DNA from: G020351775 sp039588335
Lineage (GTDB): Bacteria; Gemmatimonadota; Gemmatimonadetes; Gemmatimonadales; GWC2-71-9
Direction: 5' to 3'
DNA: 26,356 bases
NCBI GenBank assembly: GCA_039588335.1
Contig: JBDGZZ010000033.1
Coordinates: 1-26,356, forward strand
In this document: piece by piece, positions 1-7,919 of the stretch
Numbering within the stretch: the first letter of the stretch is position 1
Layout of the letters: each line of letters begins with the position of its first letter
Program-made: the position numbers and the translations under genes
Notes under the pieces: model-generated
What the model was told of the DNA's origin: nothing
What the model saw: only the letters and a program-made list of their open reading frames with translations
Database searches by the model: none

Positions 1-572
1 TGGCGAATATCCCCGTGCGCGCTCGCATCAAGACGAAGGACGGCAGGGTCCTGAAGGTGCGTAAGCAGAATCTGGAAAAGTCGCGCTTCCTGGTTGATCC
101 AGAGCAACGTGGCTGGGCCGTCTACGTAAAGCACTCGAAAGGCGAGGATACGTTTGAAGGAGAGGAAGCTGTCCGCGTTACTGGGTTCCTATTGCCTGGC
201 CTCAACGAAATGATCGGTACGAAACCCGTCATACAAGAGGCCGTTGACCGAATCGAGGAGTCGGGCGATCCTGAGGTTTATCTGAGGAGTGTGTCGGACG
301 AGGTCCGCCGCCAGGTGGAACGCGACAGTGACGCGTTGTTCAAGAAGAAACCTGGTCTCATCAATCGCCTGCCCAAGCCGACAAAACTCGCTATCGAGAT
401 GGCCGTTCACGAAGAGCACGAGCGGCGTGCTCTGGCGGGAGAGCTACTGGAGCTCGAGGCCGCGTGGCGACAGGCTGAAGAGATAGCCAAGATCGCCGAC
501 AACATGTTCGTGCCGCAGGAGACCGAGGAGTTCATCGAGCGGCACCGACCGGCGGCAGAACAGGGGAATTAG
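1..572 (+). CDS. hypothetical protein, 5' end at the window edge
   Basis: I do not recognise this protein. It is about 190 residues, very rich in charged residues and predicted mostly helical in the second half (Glu/Arg-rich, with an 'EEHERRALAGELLELEAAW' stretch that could form a coiled coil). It has no signal peptide, membrane segment or Cys, so it is probably cytoplasmic. The window opens with 'tg' directly in frame, so the natural start is probably an ATG whose A lies one base before the window (reading M-A-N-I-P-V-R-A-R-I). The GTG at 15 is an alternative start giving 185 residues. The stop codon overlaps an inverted repeat that may be its terminator. Codon use and GC are like the neighbours. 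Coding status is well supported; function is unknown. Confidence 0.7.
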   Translation, partial: ANIPVRARIKTKDGRVLKVRKQNLEKSRFLVDPEQRGWAVYVKHSKGEDTFEGEEAVRVTGFLLPGLNEMIGTKPVIQEAVDRIEESGDPEVYLRSVSDEVRRQVERDSDALFKKKPGLINRLPKPTKLAIEMAVHEEHERRALAGELLELEAAWRQAEEIAKIADNMFVPQETEEFIERHRPAAEQGN

Positions 573-587
573 GGGGGGCATTCCCCT
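562..587 (+). terminator. candidate terminator hairpin
   Basis: Perfect 8-bp inverted repeat: AGGGGAAT at 562-569 pairs with ATTCCCCT at 580-587 around a 10-base G-rich loop. It overlaps the stop codon of the first gene and is followed by a weakly T-rich stretch (ggttgttg). It sits where a terminator between the first and second genes would be expected. There is no strong U-tract, so confidence is moderate. Confidence 0.4.
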
Positions 588-665
588 CCTGGTTGTTGCA
601 CCGGACTTCCGAGTGGCGTACCATGAGGTGAAATGGACCTTGTGGCCACCCTTTCGGAGGGACCA

Positions 666-872
666 ATGAACGAAGAGAAGTTCAACCTCACGCTCCGCAA
701 GTTTCTCAAGAGCTTTGGCGTTGCCGGGCAGAGAGAGATCGAGAAGGCGGTGTACCTTGCTGTGAGAGAGGGCAAGCTCGACGGTGTGGAAACGCTGAAG
801 GCACGGGCCAGGCTCGAGATCGACGGTATCCCTCTCGACACGGTTGTCGAGGGTGACATAGAGCTAGAGTAG
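666..872 (+). CDS. DUF6494-like small protein
   Basis: 68-residue cytoplasmic protein starting M-N-E-E-K-F-N and ending in an acidic tail. The pattern (helical N-terminus with 'FLKSFGVAGQREIEKAV', then a short beta-rich end 'ARARLEIDGIPLDTVVEGDIEL') matches my memory of the DUF6494 family; its function is not known. The start at 666 is chosen because GGAGG at 656-660 is correctly spaced from it; an upstream ATG at 633 in frame lacks such a site. It is followed directly by the alkyltransferase-like gene, with a gap of about 3 bases, so the two are probably co-transcribed. Family assignment is from recall of the sequence pattern, not from a search. Confidence 0.7.
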   Translation: MNEEKFNLTLRKFLKSFGVAGQREIEKAVYLAVREGKLDGVETLKARARLEIDGIPLDTVVEGDIELE

Positions 873-875
873 TTG

Positions 876-1211
876 GTGGCTGCAAGCCGCAGCTACGAGA
901 AGATATACGAGGTGGTACGCCGCATTCCCAAGGGACGCGTGGCCACGTACGGTCAGGTGGCAACGCTCGCAGGCCTTCCCGGACACGCCCGGCAGGTTGG
1001 ATACGCTCTGAACTCTCTGCCCGATGGCAGCGATGTGCCATGGCATCGTGTGATCAATGCTCGGGGCGAAGTCAGCAAGCGCTCCGAGCCGTTCTATCAT
1101 TCACTGCAACACAACATGTTGGAGGCCGAAGGCGTGGCTTTCGACCGTGCAGCACGCGTTTCGCTCCGGCGCTATCAGTGGAAGTCCCGATCGGTGTCGG
1201 CCGCGCGGTAA
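876..1211 (+). CDS. alkyltransferase-like protein (ATL), MGMT family without the acceptor Cys
   Basis: About 111 residues covering only the DNA-binding domain of O6-alkylguanine-DNA alkyltransferase. The motif that would be PCHRV in an active enzyme reads P-W-H-R-V at about residues 55-59, so the alkyl-acceptor Cys is replaced by Trp. This is the hallmark of ATL proteins, which bind O6-alkylguanine and hand it to nucleotide excision repair rather than repairing it directly. The helix-turn-helix region contains 'IPKGRVATYGQVA' and the Arg-finger region 'GHARQVGYAL' is intact. GTG at 876 is preferred; TTG at 873, immediately after the previous stop, is the alternative. No clear Shine-Dalgarno is seen, consistent with translational coupling to the upstream gene. 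Confidence 0.88.
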   Translation: MAASRSYEKIYEVVRRIPKGRVATYGQVATLAGLPGHARQVGYALNSLPDGSDVPWHRVINARGEVSKRSEPFYHSLQHNMLEAEGVAFDRAARVSLRRYQWKSRSVSAAR

Positions 1212-1218
1212 CCACGTG

Positions 1219-2570
1219 ATGAGAACCACGTCTTCTTCCGATACCACAGCAGGTTACGCGCGGCGCCTTGGTCTCTTCGATGGCACCATGCTCGTTGTGG
1301 GCGGGATCATAGGGGCCGGCATCTTCCTGAATCCCGCGATTGTGGCACAACGGGTGGAGACCGGTATTCTGACGGTCGGTGTGTGGGTGATAGGTGGGGT
1401 AATCGCACTCGCGGGTGCATTCTGTTTCGCGGAGCTCGGGGCGGCGCGTCCGCGTGCGGGTGGCGGGTACGTTTACCTCCGTGACGCTCTCGGTCCGCTG
1501 CCTGCCTTTCTGTACGGGTGGACATTGTTGCTCGTGATTTCCACCGGTGCGATTGCAGCGGTTGCAGTCACGTTCGCACGATATGCCGTCGTTCTGTTCG
1601 GCATCGCTGAGGGGACGGTCACTCCGATTGCTGTCGCGGCAATCCTGCTACTATCGGCGGTCAATTATCTGGGTGTGAGGCCGGGTGCCAACACACAGAA
1701 TGTTTTCACGGTGCTCAAGCTGGTCGCGTTGACCGCACTGATCGTGGTCGGTCTCGCCGTGGCGCCTGAAGCTGTGGAACTCAGTGCCCCGGCGGAGCCG
1801 GCATCGACGACGACGTCTTTGTGGGTAGTCTTCGCAGCGGTCGGGGTGGCCCTGATCCCGGTGCTCTTCTCCTACGGCGGATGGCAGCAGACCAATTATG
1901 TGGCTGAGGAGATTGTCCAACCAGAAAGGACATTACCGCGTGCGCTCGTTCTGGGTGTCACCGGAGTGGTCGTGGTCTATGTTCTCGCAAATTTGGTTTA
2001 CGTCCGTCAGCTCGGTGTGGTCGGACTCGCAGACAGTCTGGCACCTGCGGCGGACGTAATGGACCGCACCATGGGGAGTGGGGGGAGAACCTTTATCTCA
2101 GCCGGCATTGCGGCATCGACATTCGGGTTTCTCAATCTTGTGATCTTGGTCACTCCCCGTGTTTACCAGGCGATGGCACGGGATGGGCTGTTTCTAAGCA
2201 GGGTAGCGCGGCTACACCCCGGTTTCGGACACCTACCGCGGCTATCAGTTTTCAGGCTGCATGGGCTGTGGTGCTCACGCTGAGCGGCACCTACGGCCAG
2301 CTATTGGACTACGTGGTTTTCGGAGACTGGATCTTCTTCGGTCTCTGCGGCGTATGCCTATTTGTGTTCCGCCGCCGGGAAGGTGAGCCGGAAGGTGTGT
2401 TTCGCACGCCCGGCTACCCCCTCGTCCCGGCCCTTTTCATCACCCCAGCGATGTACGTAGTTGTGAGTTCCGTCATATCCAACCCCCTCAACGCCGCAGT
2501 AGGTTTTGGTCTGATTGCGCTGGGAGTGCCGGCGTATTGGCACTGGAAGTCGCAAGCGGAAGGCCCGTAA
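1219..2570 (+). pseudogene. APC-family amino-acid permease, interrupted by one frameshift
   Basis: Amino acid-polyamine-organocation permease. The N-terminal signature 'GGIIGAGIFLNP' (TM1 with the unwound substrate-binding segment) is present, followed by many hydrophobic helices and the conserved 'GGWQQTNYVAEEIVQPER' region. The first frame runs from ATG 1219 to a stop at 2283. The family sequence leaves that frame near 2228-2231 and continues in the next frame (…T-P-T-A-A-I-S-F-Q-A-A-W-A-V-V-L-T-L…) to the stop at 2570. Restoring one base after 'ggtttcgg' (about 2228) gives a single reading frame of about 450 residues, the usual family length, with about 12 helices. The break is either a genuine recent mutation or an assembly or sequencing error; there is no other decay. 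The gene starts 7 bases after the ATL gene, so they are probably in one operon. Substrate cannot be told. Confidence 0.85.
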
Positions 2571-2583
2571 CGGGTTAGCCGTT

Positions 2584-2706
2584 TTGCCTGAGGAGCTCGA
2601 CAGTTTGGCTTATCTGATTGGCAGAGATGGAATGCTAGTGGAGGTACATCGGTGGCTGAACGTAGGGGATATGGAGAGTGCAATTGACCTGCTGCTGGGT
2701 ATATAG
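2584..2706 (+). CDS. possible small protein (40 aa) upstream of the kinase
   Basis: A short open frame ending 6 bases before the histidine kinase start. From a TTG at 2584 it would encode 40 residues (M-P-E-E-L-D-S-L-A-Y-L-I-G-R-D-G…), an amphipathic helical peptide without Cys or membrane segment. Its composition (E/L/D/V-rich, good third-position GC) looks protein-like, and it fills the gap between permease and kinase. There is no recognisable ribosome binding site and I know no family for it, so it may simply be untranslated leader. Confidence 0.3.
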   Translation: MPEELDSLAYLIGRDGMLVEVHRWLNVGDMESAIDLLLGI

Positions 2707-2712
2707 GACCGG

Positions 2713-4677
2713 ATGATTCTAGGTTCCTCGAATCCAGGTGCCTCGGAGTCTCCAGTGCAGCAGCAAGGCTCTGCAGCGAACGACCCACTGCTCAAACTCG
2801 CGCTGGTAGCAACGAGTGCGCGGAATCCGCGGGAGCTGTGGCAGGAAACCGCCAGGGTGCTGGGTGAGGCTACAGGCAGTGGATTCGTGCGCATAGACTA
2901 TACCGACCCCGTCGCGAGCGGGTGGGTGGAGTGGGGTGTGGCGGGTTCGAGTGAGCGTGCCAACCTGACGTTCTCGAGAGGCGAGCGATATGTAGAGGTC
3001 AAGTGCGATCTGCCCGAAACGGACCTACCCCTGGGACGAGTTGGGGCAGTAGTGGAAGCCGCGGAAGCCATGGTGGAGCTCGTGGGCCGCAGGATGACAC
3101 TGGAACATGAGAGGCGGCTCGGTTCATTCATCGTCGAACTGTCACGCTGGATGCTTGCGTCGGCGGCGGACCCGGGCATGCTGCTGCGTTACACGCTGGA
3201 GAGCATCCTCCAGCTGGTCGAAGGCCAGGGTGCAATGGTTGTCTTGAATCGGGCGTCCGGTGCTGGTCTCGATGTGGTTTCCACCGCCGGTTGCATGTCT
3301 GACGGGGGCGAGGAGCTGCTGGATCTCATCAGGCCGGCCGTCGGACAAGTCGTGGAACGGGAGGCGCCGTTTCTAACACAAGATCTTGGTGCTGCAGTCG
3401 AAGACGGGGTACCCGAAGAATCAAGGTCCGTCTTCGCCAGCGCGATGTTCGTACCACTGCGCAACACCGAGCGGGTCGTGGGTGCCCTGTGCGTCGCGCG
3501 GTCGGCCTCTGAGCAGAACGCCAAGGTGCCGTTCGATCTGAACGACGTTGGGTATGTGGAGGCCGTAGCATCTCACATTGCTGGGGGTCTAGAACTATCC
3601 AAGGCCATTTGCAGAGCGCGGGAGGCGGCTGAACGGGCCGGGGCGATGGTCGACGGGACGCCCTACCCCTTGGCCCTGTTGTCTCGGGACGGGACTGTTC
3701 TGCGGTTGAACGACGCGTTCGCCAAGCTGGTGGGGACGGGAGAAAAAGAGTCGATACTCGGCGCTCCGATCGCTTCGTGTGGACTGACGGTGGGGAAGGG
3801 TAGCTGGAACGACGCACTGACGGCGGCCGAGTCGGGGGTACCGTGGCATAGCCGAGTCGACACCGAGCGTGACGGCGAACTGCGCTACTGCGACGCCATT
3901 GTGACTCCGCTCCAAGATGCGGAAGAAGGAGCCCTCCTGCTGGCTCTGCACGACCGCACCGAGGAGCTGAGGGCTCAGAGGGAGCTCGTCACCCGTGAGA
4001 AGCTGGCTACAGTAGGGGAGATCGCCAGCGGCGTGGCTCACGAGGTGAACAACCCTCTCGCCACGATCCGGTTGGAAGCGGAATTGCTTGGTGGAGCGTC
4101 CGCCGAACCGGAGACCGCAAAGACGGTCGAGACAATAATCCGTGAGGTCGACCGGGCGGCTCGGATTGCAAAGGGACTGCTGTGTCTCTCGCGGCAGTCG
4201 ATGAGCGGCGCCGATCTCGTACGGATCAATGAATTGATCCAGTCCGTTCTGGACGTGCGGGGACAGGTAGCGCGTTCTCGCGGTATAGTGTTGGTGTCCG
4301 ATCTGAGCGAAGCAGTTCCGGAGATCGCAGCGAACGGTGGTGACTTGCAGCAGGTGTTCGTCAACTTGATCACGAACGCCGAGTTCGCAGTGAGGGGTCG
4401 CGAGCGAAGGCACGTAGTTGTGAGCAGCTCGTTAGTTGATGGCAAGATTCGGGTCGCGGTGTCCGACTCGGGACCCGGCGTGGATCCCGATCTCCGGACT
4501 CGGATCTTTGATCCGTTCTTCACCACCAAGGACCCAGATGTCGGTACGGGTCTGGGTCTCGCCTTGAGTCAGCGGATAATCACGGATCACGAGGGACGAA
4601 TCTGGGTCGAGGAAAGCGAACTCGGCGGCGCGTGTTTCGTGGTGGAACTTTCGGTGGGCGACCAAGGCACCTCGTAG
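2713..4677 (+). CDS. soluble GAF/PAS sensor histidine kinase
   Basis: 654-residue two-component sensor kinase without transmembrane segments, so it senses a cytoplasmic signal. Order: N-terminal region of unclear fold (1-135), GAF domain (about 145-295), PAS domain (about 310-420), then HisKA dimerisation/phosphoacceptor helix with 'ASGVAHEVNNPLA' (His443), and HATPase_c with N-box Asn551/Asn555, G1 'DSGPGVD' (585-591), F-box 'FDPFFTTK' and G2 'GTGLGL' (611-616). The H-E-V-N-N-P-L phosphoacceptor box is of the NtrB/HPK4 type. All catalytic motifs are intact, so it should be an active kinase. No response regulator lies next to it within this window, so it is an orphan whose partner cannot be named. 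The stimulus (small molecule, redox or haem via GAF/PAS) is unknown. Confidence 0.93.
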   Translation: MILGSSNPGASESPVQQQGSAANDPLLKLALVATSARNPRELWQETARVLGEATGSGFVRIDYTDPVASGWVEWGVAGSSERANLTFSRGERYVEVKCDLPETDLPLGRVGAVVEAAEAMVELVGRRMTLEHERRLGSFIVELSRWMLASAADPGMLLRYTLESILQLVEGQGAMVVLNRASGAGLDVVSTAGCMSDGGEELLDLIRPAVGQVVEREAPFLTQDLGAAVEDGVPEESRSVFASAMFVPLRNTERVVGALCVARSASEQNAKVPFDLNDVGYVEAVASHIAGGLELSKAICRAREAAERAGAMVDGTPYPLALLSRDGTVLRLNDAFAKLVGTGEKESILGAPIASCGLTVGKGSWNDALTAAESGVPWHSRVDTERDGELRYCDAIVTPLQDAEEGALLLALHDRTEELRAQRELVTREKLATVGEIASGVAHEVNNPLATIRLEAELLGGASAEPETAKTVETIIREVDRAARIAKGLLCLSRQSMSGADLVRINELIQSVLDVRGQVARSRGIVLVSDLSEAVPEIAANGGDLQQVFVNLITNAEFAVRGRERRHVVVSSSLVDGKIRVAVSDSGPGVDPDLRTRIFDPFFTTKDPDVGTGLGLALSQRIITDHEGRIWVEESELGGACFVVELSVGDQGTS

Positions 4678-4764
4678 AACAGCGGCGAAGGCCGCTCGAT
4701 TTCACCAAATCCTCTCTAGCTGGTTCCTCGGTGACCGTGTAACGTATGGAAACGGAGCTGAGAG

Positions 4765-5277
4765 ATGAAACCATCGGATGACATGACGGTATCCTTCCTT
4801 GCGATGACGACTTCCCACTGGGACGCCGTCCGGTCGATCTATCGAGAAGGGATCGAGACCGGCTTGGCCACGTTTGAGACGGAGGCTCCGAGCTGGGAAG
4901 AGTGGGATGCCGATCACCTCCACAACTGCAGGCTCGTAGCGGTGGATGACGGCACTGTCCTGGGATGGGCGGCTCTCAGTCCAGTATCCGACCGCTGTGC
5001 GTACGGGGGTGTGGCCGAGGTCAGCGTGTACATTGCGTCCGCCGCACGGGGACAGGGAATCGGAAGGGCCATCCTGCAGGCGCTGGTGTCCGAGTCGGAA
5101 AGAGCCGGGTTTTGGACGCTGCAGGCAGGGCTCTTCGCCGAGAATGAGGCCAGCCTGGCGATTCACAAATCCTGTGGGTTTCGGGAAGTTGGAGTCCGCC
5201 ACCGACTGGGCAAGCTGAAGGGTGTGTGGCGCGACGTGCTACTTCTCGAGCGACGATCTGATACCGTCGGGACCTAA
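4765..5277 (+). CDS. GNAT N-acetyltransferase, phosphinothricin acetyltransferase-like
   Basis: 170-residue acetyl-CoA-dependent N-acetyltransferase. The family layout is clear: early 'IYREGIETGLATFETEAPS' (typical of the phosphinothricin/methionine-sulfoximine acetyltransferase branch), the beta4 'AEVSVYI', motif A acetyl-CoA loop R-G-Q-G-I-G (about residues 95-100), and the C-terminal 'AIHKSCGFREVGVR…GVWRDVLLLER' block. Real substrates in this branch are usually methionine sulfone/sulfoximine or other small amines, so the name does not prove herbicide resistance. GGAG at 4754-4757 supports ATG 4765 over the in-frame ATG at 4780. It stands alone, 87 bases downstream of the kinase. Confidence 0.9.
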   Translation: MKPSDDMTVSFLAMTTSHWDAVRSIYREGIETGLATFETEAPSWEEWDADHLHNCRLVAVDDGTVLGWAALSPVSDRCAYGGVAEVSVYIASAARGQGIGRAILQALVSESERAGFWTLQAGLFAENEASLAIHKSCGFREVGVRHRLGKLKGVWRDVLLLERRSDTVGT

Positions 5278-5339
5278 TCGACAGGGGTACAAGCGGTTAC
5301 CTTAAGTTGGAAACTCTACGGAGCCCAAAATGAAGGAAA

Positions 5340-5490
5340 TACCGGGGTCCCACATACCCCTACCTGAAAATGCCCGCCCGGGCATCTTTGCGCCTCCGAA
5401 CGGATAGCGCCAGGCGGGAGAATCCCCGCTGCTCGAGCAATCGAGCCTCCATCTGGCAATCCGGAGTTGCGGCGTCTTGCAACTAGCCGG
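5340..5490 (+). promoter_or_regulatory. structured leader upstream of lat, class unknown
   Basis: The 259-base gap before lat contains no convincing gene but at least four short inverted repeats in a row: GGGGT/ACCCC at 5344-5360; ATGCCCG/CGGGCAT at 5370-5385 with a 2-base loop; GCGGG/CCCGC around 5414-5429; and AGTTGC/GCAACT at 5465-5484, extended by CCGG arms to 5461-5490. They lie 5' of a gene acting on a free amino acid, so a cis-regulatory RNA or attenuator is possible. I cannot match it to the lysine or glycine riboswitch core motifs. The folding is judged by eye only. Confidence 0.35.
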
Positions 5491-5536
5491 TTTGAAATCC
5501 CAAGCAAGCGAGACACTGTCGAAACGGAGGCAGTAG

Positions 5537-6874
5537 ATGTCAAAGATAGCAGTCACCCCGGATCAAGTCTTTCCGATTCTCGAGAGCAACATTCTCGTGG
5601 ACGGCTTCCACGTCGTCATCGACCTGGAGAAGTCGAAGGGCTCCATCATGGTAGATGCACTGGAGGGCAAGGAGTATCTGGATTGTTATTCATACTTCGC
5701 GTCACTGCCAGTGGGCCACAACCATCCCAAGATGGAAGACGAGCAATTCCGAGCAGTGCTGATGCGTGCAGCTTTGAACAATCCTGCAAACAGCGACGTG
5801 TACAGCTGCGAGTTTGCCGGGTTTGTGCAGACGTTCCGTGACATAGCGGCGCCGGAGGAGTTCCGCTATCTGTTTTTCGTGGCGGGTGGTGCGGTGGCCG
5901 TTGCCAACGCCATGAAGACCGCCTTTGACTGGAAGGTGCAGCTCAATCGGTCACACGGGATTGATGGGGGCGGGGACAAGATCCTCCATTTCAGGGAGGC
6001 GTTCCACGGCAGGACTGGGTATACCGTTTCGGTCACCAACACGGAACCACTGAAAGTGGCCGATTTCCCGAAGTTCGACTGGCCCAGAGTATCCAATCCG
6101 AAAATCTCTTTTCCCATGGACGAAGCGGAAGTGGCTGCGGCTGAGGATAGATCCATTGCCGAGATCGAGGCGGCGTTCGACAAGGATCCAAATGGGATAG
6201 CCGCGATACTGATCGAGCCAATACAGGGTGAGGGGGGTGACAACCACTTCCGGCCGGAATTCTTCACTCGTTTGCGGCAGATCGCCGACGAACGTGATGC
6301 GCTCTTGATGTTCGACGAGGTTCAAACCGGCATCGGTGCTACGGGCACGATGTGGGCCTACCAACAGCTGGGTGTCACACCGGACATCATCGCTTTTGGC
6401 AAGAAGACTCAGGTGTGTGGGATAATGAGCACGCGCCGAATCGACCAGGTCGAGAACAACGTGTTCCACAAGTCGTCACGCATCAATTCTACTTGGGGTG
6501 GCAATCTGGTGGATATGGTGCGCTGTGTACGCTACCTGCAGATCATCAAGGAAGACAAGCTTGTAGAGAACGCTGCCACAGTGGGTGCGATCTTCAAGCG
6601 TGGTCTCGAAGGAATACAGAGCGAGTTTCCCACGGTCAGCAATGTGCGGGGACGCGGTCTCATGGTGGCATTTGATCTGCCCGACGGTGATACGCGCGGA
6701 AAGCTCCATGGCGACCTGTGGGAGGCAGGACTGGCAGCCCTCGTCTGCGGGCCGAAATCGATCCGCTTCAGGCCATCATTGACATTCAGCGAGGCGGATG
6801 TGGCCAAAGTACTCGAGATTCTGCGAGGGGTTCTTGCGGCTCAGAGTTCTTTGGTGTCAGCAGATTCTCGGTAG
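5537..6874 (+). CDS. lat: L-lysine 6-transaminase (lysine epsilon-aminotransferase)
   Basis: 445-residue class-III PLP aminotransferase that moves the epsilon-amino group of L-lysine to 2-oxoglutarate, giving 2-aminoadipate semialdehyde (piperideine-6-carboxylate) and glutamate. Lysine-specific family features are visible: 'YSYFASLPVGHNHPKM' near residues 51-66, the PLP-binding Asp in 'LLMFDEVQTGIG' (about 257-266), the Schiff-base lysine in 'AFGKKTQVCG' (Lys290 by analogy), and 'RINSTWGGNLVDMVR'. GGAGG at 5525-5529 fixes the ATG at 5537. It is monocistronic, behind a structured leader. Its 3' end overlaps the convergent hypE by 18 bases. The likely role is lysine catabolism, or in some lineages compatible-solute or antibiotic precursor supply; no other pathway genes are nearby. 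Confidence 0.95.
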   Translation: MSKIAVTPDQVFPILESNILVDGFHVVIDLEKSKGSIMVDALEGKEYLDCYSYFASLPVGHNHPKMEDEQFRAVLMRAALNNPANSDVYSCEFAGFVQTFRDIAAPEEFRYLFFVAGGAVAVANAMKTAFDWKVQLNRSHGIDGGGDKILHFREAFHGRTGYTVSVTNTEPLKVADFPKFDWPRVSNPKISFPMDEAEVAAAEDRSIAEIEAAFDKDPNGIAAILIEPIQGEGGDNHFRPEFFTRLRQIADERDALLMFDEVQTGIGATGTMWAYQQLGVTPDIIAFGKKTQVCGIMSTRRIDQVENNVFHKSSRINSTWGGNLVDMVRCVRYLQIIKEDKLVENAATVGAIFKRGLEGIQSEFPTVSNVRGRGLMVAFDLPDGDTRGKLHGDLWEAGLAALVCGPKSIRFRPSLTFSEADVAKVLEILRGVLAAQSSLVSADSR

Positions 6875-7918
6875 CTGATCGCCGGGCAGCATATCCACGA
6901 CGCGAGTGCCACCGATGGCAGTGCGAAGCGCGACCAACCCGGGATGCTTCTCGACCACGCGCCCGATGATTGCCGCCTCGGAGCCCAGCGGATGTGAACG
7001 AAGGGCTTCTAGGGCGCTATCGGCCGCTCTCTGATCCACGAACGCAAGTAGGATTCCCTCGTTCGCGACGTAGAGCGGGTCGAATCCCAGAATCTCACAG
7101 GCGGCCTGCACTGGACCGGGTATTGGCAGCGGATCCTCCTCCAACTCAACCCCAACGCCTGCCGATCCGGCAATCTCGTTCAGCGCACTTGCCAAACCAC
7201 CTCGGGTCGGATCGCGCAGTACATGGACGGCTTCACCCACGCTCTCGCGCAGCTTGACCACGAGTGGATAGAGCGTCGCAGCATCACTCTCTATCTCGAC
7301 GTCGAATTCCAGGCCCTCTCTCACCGCCATGACTGCTATGCCGTGGCGCCCTATCGGTCCGCTCACAATCACTGCGTCGCCCAGTGTTGCGCGTACCGGA
7401 GCGGGGGCGAAGTTCGGATCGAACCTGCCGATGCCGGTCGTATTGATGAAGACGCCGTCTGCCTTGCCTCGTTCGACTACTTTCGTATCACCACACACGA
7501 TGGGCACGCCTGCGGTCCTTGCCGCCCGGGCCATCGATGCCACGATCCGATCCAACGTCTCGACTAGCAGTCCCTCTTCGAGCACGAACCCGGCCGACAG
7601 GTACAGCGGTTCAGCACCCATCATGGCTATGTCGTTCAGAGTCCCGTGCACGGCTAGTGATCCGATGTCGCCTCCCGGAAATTCCAGGGGCTGCACGACA
7701 AAAGTGTCGGTGGATATGGCTATTCTCTGTGTGTCTAGTCCGACCACCGCCGCGTCAGTGAGTTCTGCAATGGTGTCGTTCGAGAAATGGGGGAGAAATC
7801 GATCGCGCACCAAAGCGGCGCTCATCTTTCCACCGGAACCGTGGCCGAGCTGAATCCGGTCCCGGTCCGTTAGTGGAACCGGGCAGTTTGGACCCTCAGC
7901 CAGTGATGATCCGTCCAT
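6857..7918 (-). CDS. hypE: [NiFe] hydrogenase maturation protein HypE (thiocarbamate dehydratase)
   Basis: 353-residue PurM-like ATPase that dehydrates the carbamoyl group on its own C-terminal Cys to a thiocyanate, the precursor of the cyanide ligands of the NiFe(CN)2CO centre. The N-terminal Gly-rich ATP loop 'GHGSGGK' (25-31), 'DPTRGGLASALNEIA' and the required C-terminal P-R-I-C tail are all present, so it should be functional. It is the last gene of the operon and begins one base after the hypD stop (TAG-c-ATG on the minus strand), which indicates translational coupling. Its stop lies inside the 3' end of the convergent lat gene (18-base overlap). Confidence 0.97.
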   Translation of the reverse strand: MDGSSLAEGPNCPVPLTDRDRIQLGHGSGGKMSAALVRDRFLPHFSNDTIAELTDAAVVGLDTQRIAISTDTFVVQPLEFPGGDIGSLAVHGTLNDIAMMGAEPLYLSAGFVLEEGLLVETLDRIVASMARAARTAGVPIVCGDTKVVERGKADGVFINTTGIGRFDPNFAPAPVRATLGDAVIVSGPIGRHGIAVMAVREGLEFDVEIESDAATLYPLVVKLRESVGEAVHVLRDPTRGGLASALNEIAGSAGVGVELEEDPLPIPGPVQAACEILGFDPLYVANEGILLAFVDQRAADSALEALRSHPLGSEAAIIGRVVEKHPGLVALRTAIGGTRVVDMLPGDQLPRIC

Positions 7919-7919
7919 G

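Noticed and set aside
3595..4413. 272-residue minus-strand open frame inside the histidine kinase
   Set aside because: Antisense to an intact kinase domain and without any motif; a shadow.
5340..5536. Lysine or glycine riboswitch upstream of lat
   Set aside because: The conserved core motifs of those classes were not found by eye; only generic hairpins are supported.
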